64,000 nt of DNA from positions 1,622,001-1,686,000 of the forward strand of contig NZ_SGWE01000004.1 of assembly GCF_013337115.1 (NCBI RefSeq), given 5' to 3'. The notes under the pieces were generated by a model that was not told the origin of the DNA, ran no database searches, and worked only from the letters and a program-made list of their open reading frames with translations. Below, piece by piece: positions 57,034 to 64,000 of this stretch. The stretch comes from Deinococcus sp. JMULE3. Lineage in GTDB: Bacteria > Deinococcota > Deinococci > Deinococcales > Deinococcaceae. How positions within the stretch are numbered: the stretch's first letter is position 1; each line of letters begins with the position of its first letter. The position numbers and the translations under genes are program-made.

Positions 57034-58554
57034 ATGAGACCCCTGAAGGGAATGGCGCGGGCCGCGCTGCTGACCGCCTCGGTGCTGGCTCCGTTCACGC
57101 TGGGCGCGGCGGGCGCGCAGTCCCTGCCGAAGGAGACGCGCGAGCGGATCATCCAGGCGACCGTCATGCTGCTGCCCACCGATCAGAACGGCGACCTGGA
57201 CGGCTCGCGCGGGTCGGGCAGCATCATCAGTCCGCAGGGGTTCATCCTCACGAACTACCACGTGGTCGGCGATCCGGACACCCGGCAGCTCTCGCCGTGG
57301 ATTCAGGTGCGGGTCGTGCAGTTCGCGGACCGGGAACCGGTGTTCACGTACTGGGGCCGGGTGGTCGCCGCCGACCCGAACCTCGACCTGGCGATCGTGC
57401 AGATCGTCGAGGACCGCAACGAGAAACCGGTCGGGAAGCTGAACCTGCCGTTCGTGGAGGTCGGGGATTCGAACACCCTGAGCATCGGAGACGACGTGTT
57501 CGTGTTCGGCTTCCAGGGGACCGGGGGCATGACGCTGTCGTTCTCGCGCGGGTCGGTGGGGGGATTTACCGGGGAGGACCTGAGCAGCAGCGGGCGGCAG
57601 TGGGTCAAGCACGACGCGCAGACCGGTCCCGGCAACTCGGGCGGCGGGGTGTTCGACGAGAGCGGCGTGCTGGTCGGGGTGCACTCGGCGGGCGTGGCGG
57701 GGAACAACAATTCCCGCACGTCGTTCATGCGGCCCCTGGCGCTGGCGTGGGGGCTGATCACGCCGAACGTGACGGGCTTCGTGGTGCGGCGCGGCGGGTC
57801 CGGCGGTTCCGGGGGCGGGACTGTCAGTGGCGGGTCGGGCAGTGGCGGGACTGGCAACGGTGGATCGGGCAGTGGCGGATCGGGAGGCACCCCGGCCGGG
57901 GCGTGGCCCCCGGCGCTCGCCGCCGGGCAGACCTGGACGGTGAACTTCGCGCAGGGCGGCACGTACAGCGTGAAACTGGGCACCAGGGATAGCGAGGGCG
58001 ACTACCCCGGCACCGCCACGCAGGGCGGCAGCACCACCGAGACGCTGTTCACGCTGGACGGCGGGTCCCTGCTGATGATCGTCGGCCGGGGGGACGGGAC
58101 GTTCCTGACCTGCAGCGTGGACCGCACGCAGCGCGGCGCGGCCCGGACCTACCAGAACAGCAAGGATCCGGGCGTCGCCGCCGGGACCTGCACGCTCGCC
58201 AGTGCGGGCGCCGGGTCGGGCGCCACGCTGCGGTGGCCGCTGGCCCTGAAGGTCGGGCAGCGCTGGGACGTGGCGTTCCCCGGCGTGGGGACCTTCACGG
58301 TCAGCCTGGACGAACCGGACGAGGACGGTTTCGCGGGCGCCGCCACGCGCGGCAGCGAGAAGGGCAGCGTGCTGTTCAGCGCGGACGCGGACGGGCTGCT
58401 GCTGATCGTGCAGCGCGCCGACAGGACCTTCCTGGTGTGCAGCGCCGCGAAGGGTGGCGTGGGGGCGGGCAGCGTGAAAGGGGACGCGACCAGTCACCGT
58501 GACAGCAAGGATCAGGGCACCAGTCTGGGCGCCTGCACCGTCACGCCCCGCTGA
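57034..58554 (+). CDS. Secreted trypsin-like (HtrA-type) serine protease with duplicated C-terminal domain
   Basis: 506 residues, signal peptide to about 30. The protease domain has the triad blocks ILTNYHVVGD (His), NLDLAIVQIV (Asp) and TGPGNSGGGVFD (Ser). A Gly/Ser linker (about 250-285) follows, then two tandem beta domains of about 100 residues that resemble each other (WPPALAAGQTWTVNFAQGGT and WPLALKVGQRWDVAFPGVGT; FLTCS and FLVCS; NSKDPG and DSKDQG). No PDZ domain. It acts outside the cytoplasm on unknown substrates. Its end is convergent with thrC, 16 bases away. Confidence 0.88.
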   Translation: MRPLKGMARAALLTASVLAPFTLGAAGAQSLPKETRERIIQATVMLLPTDQNGDLDGSRGSGSIISPQGFILTNYHVVGDPDTRQLSPWIQVRVVQFADREPVFTYWGRVVAADPNLDLAIVQIVEDRNEKPVGKLNLPFVEVGDSNTLSIGDDVFVFGFQGTGGMTLSFSRGSVGGFTGEDLSSSGRQWVKHDAQTGPGNSGGGVFDESGVLVGVHSAGVAGNNNSRTSFMRPLALAWGLITPNVTGFVVRRGGSGGSGGGTVSGGSGSGGTGNGGSGSGGSGGTPAGAWPPALAAGQTWTVNFAQGGTYSVKLGTRDSEGDYPGTATQGGSTTETLFTLDGGSLLMIVGRGDGTFLTCSVDRTQRGAARTYQNSKDPGVAAGTCTLASAGAGSGATLRWPLALKVGQRWDVAFPGVGTFTVSLDEPDEDGFAGAATRGSEKGSVLFSADADGLLLIVQRADRTFLVCSAAKGGVGAGSVKGDATSHRDSKDQGTSLGACTVTPR

Positions 58555-58570
58555 CCGGCCCGCCCGAGCG

Positions 58571-59995
58571 TCAGGCGGGGTCCCTGGGAGTGAGGTTCGC
58601 CGTGATGAAGTCCTTGAGGGTCTGCACGTCGTTGGGGATGACCTGGAACCGCTTGGGGGCCTGTTCGATCCCGTCGAAGCGGGCGGGGCGCCCTGGGGTC
58701 TGCTCCACGGCCTCCTGCACGGTCGCCTCGAACTTGGCGGGCAGCGCGGTCTCCAGGCAGATCATGGGCACGCCGGGCCGCCGGTAGGCCTGCCCGACGA
58801 GGAGGCCGTCGGCGGTGTGCGGGTCGATCAGGCGACCGTACGTGTCGAAGACGGTGCGGATGGTTCGTAGGCGGTCGGCGTGGGTGCTGCGGCCGGAGCG
58901 GAAGCCGCTGGCCTGCACGGCGTCCCAGTGGGGCGTGCCGCTCAGGGCGACGGGGCGGCTCTGGCCGACCTCGTCCCACCAGCCGCGGGTCTGCACGGCG
59001 TCCGCTCCGGCGATCAGGTACAGGTAGCGTTCGAAGTTGCTGGCCTTGCCGATGTCCATGCTGGGGCTGCTGGTCACCGCGACCCGGTCGGCGGGGCGGA
59101 CGTGGTAGGTGCCGCCGCTGAAGAAGTCGTGCAGGACGTCGTTCTCGTTGCTGGCGACGATCAGCTGCCCCACGGGCAGGCCCATGCGTTTGGCGAGGTA
59201 CCCGGCGAACACGTTCCCGAAGTTCCCGGACGGCACGCTGAAGTCCGCCTCTGCACCGGCGGGGAGGTTCAGGGCGAGGTACGCCCGGAAGTAGTACACG
59301 GCCTGCGCCAGCACCCGCGCCCAGTTGATGGAGTTCACCGCCCCGATGTCGTAGCGGGCCTTGAAGTCCGCGTCGGCGTTCACGGCCTTCACGAGGTCCT
59401 GGCAGTCGTCGAAAACCCCCTCCACGGCCAGGTTGAAGATGTTCGCCTCCTGCAGGCTGAACATCTGCGCCTGCTGGAAGGCACTCATGCGCCCGTGCGG
59501 GGAGAGCATCACGACGTTCACGCGGGCCTTGCCGAGCATGGCGTACTCGGCCGCGCTGCCGGTGTCGCCGCTGGTGGCGCCCAGGATGTTCAGCCGCTCG
59601 TCACGGGCCTCCAGGACGTACTCGAACACCTGCCCGAGGAACTGCATGGCCATGTCCTTGAACGCCAGGGACGGCCCGTTCGACAGTTCCAGCAGGTGCA
59701 GACCACTGTCCCCCAGTGGCGTCAGGGGCGTGATCTCGGGGCTGTGGAAGGCCTCCTCGGTGTACGTGTCGCGCAGCAGGCGGCGCAGGTCCCCCTCGGG
59801 AATGTCCGTGATGAAGGACCGCATCACCTCGTAGGCGAGGTCGGCGTAGCTCAGGGCGCGCCACGCCTCCAGCTGCTGAGGCGTGACCGTGGGAATCGAC
59901 TCGGGCATCGCCAGACCGCCGTCCGGGGCGAGGCCCGAGAGCAGCACGTCCGAGAAGGAACCGAGGGTCGCGCCACGCGTGGAGACGTACTTCAT
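58571..59995 (-). CDS. thrC: Threonine synthase
   Basis: A 474-residue PLP enzyme converting phosphohomoserine to threonine. MKYVSTRGATLGSFSDVLLSGLAPDGGLAMP at the start is the fungal/enteric long form; NGPSLAFKDMAMQF has the PLP Lys; ILGATSGDTGSAAEYAM binds phosphate. TAGAGT at 60007-60002 is six bases before ATG 59995, so it is probably leaderless. It is convergent with the protease gene and divergent from aguB. Confidence 0.95.
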   Translation of the reverse strand: MKYVSTRGATLGSFSDVLLSGLAPDGGLAMPESIPTVTPQQLEAWRALSYADLAYEVMRSFITDIPEGDLRRLLRDTYTEEAFHSPEITPLTPLGDSGLHLLELSNGPSLAFKDMAMQFLGQVFEYVLEARDERLNILGATSGDTGSAAEYAMLGKARVNVVMLSPHGRMSAFQQAQMFSLQEANIFNLAVEGVFDDCQDLVKAVNADADFKARYDIGAVNSINWARVLAQAVYYFRAYLALNLPAGAEADFSVPSGNFGNVFAGYLAKRMGLPVGQLIVASNENDVLHDFFSGGTYHVRPADRVAVTSSPSMDIGKASNFERYLYLIAGADAVQTRGWWDEVGQSRPVALSGTPHWDAVQASGFRSGRSTHADRLRTIRTVFDTYGRLIDPHTADGLLVGQAYRRPGVPMICLETALPAKFEATVQEAVEQTPGRPARFDGIEQAPKRFQVIPNDVQTLKDFITANLTPRDPA

Positions 59996-60149
59996 ACGGT
60001 CACTCTACCCACGGCCCCCACCACGCGCGCCGCCGGGGACTAGCCAGCGCCGCCCCCTCCCGCCGCCCCCTCCAGACAGCCCCTCCCGAAACGCCAGCCC
60101 AGGCCCCCTCGCACCATTGCCCGCCGGTGCATCCGGTAGCTTGGGGGGC

Positions 60150-61037
<888 letters not shown>

Positions 61038-61058
61038 AGGGGTTGTGGGAAGTAGGAA

Positions 61059-61095
61059 GTGGGGAGTGGGAACAGCCCCACAACCCACTCCCCAC
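61059..61095. terminator. Bidirectional terminator between aguB and the winged-helix gene
   Basis: A perfect 12-bp stem GTGGGGAGTGGG (61059-61070) with CCCACTCCCCAC (61084-61095) between convergent genes. An alternative pairing of GGGTTGTGGG (about 61039) with CCCACAACCC (about 61077) overlaps it. Confidence 0.65.
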
Positions 61096-61099
61096 ACCC

Positions 61100-61738
61100 T
61101 CATCCTGCCGGGGCGAGGTTCAGGCGGTACAGGTACGCGTCGGGGCCGCCGCGCGCGCCGTAGTGGTTCAGCAGCGCCTGAAGGTCGCGTTGCAGGGCCT
61201 TGGCGTCCTCGCGGGTCAGGTGGAGGGTGCCCCAGTTCGCGGTCAGGGCCGGGGCGTCGTCCCGCAGCAGGTCGAGCAGGTCGAAGCTCCCGGCGCGGGG
61301 GGTGATGTCCATGCGGGTGCCGCCCGGCGTGGTGTAGAGGCGCACGGCGATGTCCTCCTCGCGCTGCACGAGCGGCAGGCCAGCCTGCACGACCGCGCGG
61401 TGGAACACGGCGTTGAAGGTGTCCTCGTGCAGGCCGATCAGGTCCTCCAGGCTGCCCAGCGTGGTGCGGTGGTAGGGAATCAGGAACGCGTCGGAGACCG
61501 CGCGGTAATGCTGCACAGGTCGGCCCCGGCGGGGTTCGGCGCGCGTGACGGCCAGCCCGGCGCGTTTCAGTCGGGTCAGGCGGTGGTGCGTGGCGTTCAA
61601 CGGGCGATGCAGGTGCCGGGCGAGGTCAGCGGCGGTCCACTCGCGGGTCATCAGCAGGCCCAGCAGGTGCGCGTAGTCAGGGTGCAGGACGAGTCGGGTG
61701 GCCTGGGGGTCGTCCAGGCGCGTCCAGGTTCGCGGCAT
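61100..61738 (-). CDS. Winged-helix (ArsR-like) transcriptional regulator
   Basis: 212 residues. The N-terminal winged helix (HLLGLLMTREWTAADLARHL, NATHHRLTRLKRAGLAVTRA) is followed by a longer C-terminal part of unknown fold (LIGLHEDTFNAVFHRAVVQA ...), perhaps a ligand domain. ATG 61738 has TACGCT six bases upstream (leaderless). It is divergent from a cytochrome P450 across an exact inverted repeat, so it probably represses that gene and itself. Confidence 0.8.
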   Translation of the reverse strand: MPRTWTRLDDPQATRLVLHPDYAHLLGLLMTREWTAADLARHLHRPLNATHHRLTRLKRAGLAVTRAEPRRGRPVQHYRAVSDAFLIPYHRTTLGSLEDLIGLHEDTFNAVFHRAVVQAGLPLVQREEDIAVRLYTTPGGTRMDITPRAGSFDLLDLLRDDAPALTANWGTLHLTREDAKALQRDLQALLNHYGARGGPDAYLYRLNLAPAG

Positions 61739-61764
61739 GCGCGCAGCGTACCGCGCCCACCCGG

Positions 61765-61802
61765 CCTCTACTCGACGTTTTCTCTTGCACGTCGAGGAGA
61801 GG
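61765..61802. promoter_or_regulatory. Long palindromic operator between the regulator and the P450 gene
   Basis: CCTCT-n-CTCGACGT, ten bases, ACGTCGAG-n-AGAGG: perfect 8-bp inner and 5-bp outer arms spanning 38 bases. It ends 17 bases before the P450 ATG and begins 26 bases before the regulator start, covering both promoters. Confidence 0.75.
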
Positions 61803-61819
61803 CGTGGGCACCCTGAAGC

Positions 61820-63070
61820 ATGACCAGCCCCATGGCCACCTTGACTCCGGAACAACAGCGTGTGCAGGGGGCCGTGCAGGCCCTGTGGCACCCGGACACC
61901 GCCCGCGACCCGCACCCCGCGTACGAGGCGATCCGCTCACTCGACCCCCTGGGCGTGGTCAGTCCGGCCGGGTGGGGCGCGGCGTTCGCCACGTCGCACG
62001 CGCTGAACAGCGCGGTGCTGCGCTCCCCGGCGGCGCGCAGCGGGGCGATCATCTCGCAGGTCCCGGCCGACACGGCCAGCCTGCGACTGCTGCAACCCAT
62101 GATGCTGTTCCACAACGGCGCGTCCCACGCACGGCTGCGGGGACTGGTGCAGGCCGCGTTCACGCCGCGCGTCGTCGCCGAGCAGCGGGACCTGATCCGC
62201 GCGCAGGTGAACGCCCTGCTGGACGCCCTGCCCACGGACCGGGAGGTGGACCTGGTGGCCGGACTGGCCGCGCCGCTGCCCGCCCGCGTGATCATGCACA
62301 TGCTGGGCCTGCGCGGCGAGGACGAGGCGAAATTCATCCGCTGGACGCAGAGCGTCGCCGACCTGCTCGCCGGGGAAACCGGCAGCCCCGAACTGCTGGC
62401 CCGCCTGGAAGCGGACGCGCAGGAGATGCGCGCGTACTTCCGCACGCTGGCGGACGACCTGCGCACCCACCCGCAACCGGGCCTCCTGAGCGCCCTGGCC
62501 GCCGCCGAGGACGGCGGGGAACGCCTCAGCAGCGACGAACTCCTCGCGAACGCCGTGCTGCTGCTCGCGGCGGGGCACGAGACGACCAGCAACCTGATCC
62601 CCGGCGCGCTGCTCGAACTGCACCGCCAGCCGGACGCCTGGGCGGCCCTGGTCGCCCGCCCGGACCACCCGAACGTCCCCGACGAACTGCTGCGCGTCGT
62701 GTCCCCCGTCCAGCTCGACGGGCGCACCCTGGCCGACACCGTCACCCTCCCCACGAGCGGAGGCCAGACCGTCACGCTGAGCGCGGGCACGCACGTGCAG
62801 ACCATGCTCGCCGCCGCGAACCGCGACCCCGCCGTGTTCCCCCACCCCGACCGGATCGACTGGGACCGCCCCAACAGCGCCCGGCACCTCGCGTTCGCGG
62901 CGGGCGCGCACTACTGCCTGGGCGCACCCCTCGCCCGTCTGGAAATCGCGGAGGTCTTCGCCGCCCTCGCCACCCGCTTCCCCGCCCTGCGCGTCACCGA
63001 CCCGCACCCCCCGTTCAAGGCGAACCTCGTCCTGCGCGGCCCGAAAGAACTGCGCGTCCAGCTGGGCTGA
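61820..63070 (+). CDS. Cytochrome P450
   Basis: 416 residues, soluble bacterial class I type. The I-helix oxygen motif is AAGHETTSN, the K-helix DELLRVVSPVQ, and the heme loop FAAGAHYCLGAPLARLE with the axial Cys. The substrate is unknown. It needs an external ferredoxin; the seven-iron ferredoxin at 19466 is one possible but unsupported partner. It is controlled from the operator at 61765. Convergent with the alpha/beta hydrolase, 9 bases away. Confidence 0.95.
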   Translation: MTSPMATLTPEQQRVQGAVQALWHPDTARDPHPAYEAIRSLDPLGVVSPAGWGAAFATSHALNSAVLRSPAARSGAIISQVPADTASLRLLQPMMLFHNGASHARLRGLVQAAFTPRVVAEQRDLIRAQVNALLDALPTDREVDLVAGLAAPLPARVIMHMLGLRGEDEAKFIRWTQSVADLLAGETGSPELLARLEADAQEMRAYFRTLADDLRTHPQPGLLSALAAAEDGGERLSSDELLANAVLLLAAGHETTSNLIPGALLELHRQPDAWAALVARPDHPNVPDELLRVVSPVQLDGRTLADTVTLPTSGGQTVTLSAGTHVQTMLAAANRDPAVFPHPDRIDWDRPNSARHLAFAAGAHYCLGAPLARLEIAEVFAALATRFPALRVTDPHPPFKANLVLRGPKELRVQLG

Positions 63071-63079
63071 CGCGGCCCC

Positions 63080-63913
63080 TTACAGCACCGCGAGGAACGC
63101 CCGCAGTTCCCGCAGCACCAGTCCGGGCTCATCGAAGTGCGGGTAGTGCCCGCTTCCGGCCGCCACCACGTGACGGCTGCGGGTGGAGGCGGCGGCCAGT
63201 TCCGCCTGCAGGGCCGCCCACTCACGCGTGAATGCATCGGCCTGCGCGGGCGTGAACGGGTCACGCTCGTCGACGGTGAGGTGCTCCGGGAGGAACGGCT
63301 GCCCGCGCGAGACGACCAGCAGCGGCAGCTCCACCAGGGCCCCCACCACCTCGCGGCCCCCAGTGAACACCTGGGCGAAGTCCCAGCGTTCCGGGTGCCC
63401 CTCGCGGATCTCCTGCTCCAGTTCACGCTGCGCCGCCCGCTGGCCCGGCGTGCGAACCGCGTCCAGCCGCCGCGCCTGAGCGGGATGGGAACTGTCGAGC
63501 AGGACCAGTCCCGCCACCCGCGCCGGGTCGCGCCGCGCGAACTCGAACGCGACGAGCCCACCCAGCGAGTGCCCCAGCAGCACGAACGGGCCGGACGTAC
63601 AGGTGCCGAGCACCACCTTCAGTTCCGCCACGGCGTCACCCAGACCACGGGGGTCAGCCGGGGGCGCGCTGCTTCCCTGCCCCGCCCGGTCGTAGGCGAG
63701 CACGCCGGTCAGGTCGTTCATGCCCGGCCCCAGGAAGACGGGCTCGCGCATCATGCCGGCCAGCTGTGGATCGTCCTGCGCCGTGAACCACGAGGAGGCG
63801 GGGACGCCCATGCCGCTCAGGAGCACCAGCGTGGGCCGCCCGGCGGCGGGCGTCGCGAGGGCGTGCGTCTGCACCTCTCCGGTCGGCGTGGAGATCACGT
63901 GGGTTCGGGTCAT
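63080..63913 (-). CDS. Alpha/beta hydrolase
   Basis: 277 residues. It has the catalytic nucleophile elbow LLGHSLGGLVAFEFARR (Ser), the oxyanion region VLLSGMGVPASSW, and the C-terminal His in AGSGHYPHFDEPGLV; the Asp is probably in VDERDPFTPAQ. Esterase- or lipase-like; substrate unknown. ATG 63913 with TACGCT seven bases upstream (leaderless). Confidence 0.88.
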   Translation of the reverse strand: MTRTHVISTPTGEVQTHALATPAAGRPTLVLLSGMGVPASSWFTAQDDPQLAGMMREPVFLGPGMNDLTGVLAYDRAGQGSSAPPADPRGLGDAVAELKVVLGTCTSGPFVLLGHSLGGLVAFEFARRDPARVAGLVLLDSSHPAQARRLDAVRTPGQRAAQRELEQEIREGHPERWDFAQVFTGGREVVGALVELPLLVVSRGQPFLPEHLTVDERDPFTPAQADAFTREWAALQAELAAASTRSRHVVAAGSGHYPHFDEPGLVLRELRAFLAVL

Positions 63914-63993
63914 GCGGCGCAGCGTACCCCCGGCCGGGCGGGACTGAGCCATCCGGCGGATGTTCCCCTGACGGCCCGTCCGTACGCTGGGGC

Positions 63994-64000
63994 ATGACGG
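63994..64000 (+). CDS. Start of a further gene at the window edge
   Basis: ATGACGG at the last bases, with TACGCT (63983-63988) five bases before the ATG, matching the leaderless start pattern. Only two codons are visible, so no product can be named. Confidence 0.4.

Overview
The window is chromosomal DNA of a Deinococcus species. It is very GC-rich with strongly GC-biased third codon positions. It carries a V/A-type ATPase operon, an HU protein with a Lys/Pro/Ala-rich N-terminal extension, an RNase II of the short deinococcal type, and a HAIR (HspR) operator in front of ftsH. Many genes have a TAnnnT -10 box only 6-7 bases before the start codon, the leaderless promoter style known in Deinococcus. 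I see no transposase, phage gene or CRISPR array. The mobile or repetitive DNA consists of small non-coding palindromic elements.

Layout. 1-3590 (minus): the first part of a V-type ATPase operon, subunits G/H, I, K, E and the start of C. 3852-7582 (minus): two tandem glnK-amt nitrogen sensing/uptake pairs, the upstream one with a near-consensus promoter. 7854-13683: a DUF4126 membrane protein, an Ig-like lipoprotein and a large BTAD/AAA/TPR regulator. 13708-18845: an M42 aminopeptidase, pth, an unknown protein, a frameshifted gene and a PAS-GGDEF-EAL protein. 18906-22523: a DoxX-like protein, a seven-iron ferredoxin with an FNR-like box next to a Crp/Fnr regulator, HU, a ThiF/MoeB-like enzyme and a divergent PlsY. 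22520-26779: a TPR membrane protein, then ubiX-ispD-ispE. 26975-31614: a small unknown protein, a penicillin-acylase-type hydrolase, a two-gene unit of a possible Rad52/DdrA-like protein with a phosphoesterase, and tRNA-Asp/tRNA-Phe. 32299-34678: queF-queD-queE-queC, making queuosine precursors. 34748-42229: transketolase, a GNAT protein, a TPR protein, an FtsH ectodomain-only paralogue and full FtsH.

42691-49016: a three-gene LiaX/YvlB-like operon divergent from RNase II, a small TPR-like protein, and two secreted proteins including a beta-propeller. 49152-53796 (minus): an ECF sigma/anti-sigma/RseB-like operon followed by DUF1800, DUF1501 and CxxCH-protein genes. Both transcription units start with the same sigma-E-like promoter motif, so they look like one small regulon. 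53825-64000: an MntR/DtxR regulator, cobS-cobC-cobT, a trypsin-like protease, threonine synthase, N-carbamoylputrescine amidase, a winged-helix regulator divergent from a cytochrome P450 across a long perfect operator, and an alpha/beta hydrolase.

The most unusual signals are: a family of four structured 132-154 bp elements with TA-flanked inverted termini, every copy starting on the base after a stop codon, with stems that vary by compensatory changes; an FtsH paralogue reduced to its membrane/periplasmic domain; the self-contained ECF regulon; and the possible Rad52-like/phosphoesterase pair. All functional statements come from reading the sequence and from remembered family motifs. No database search was run.
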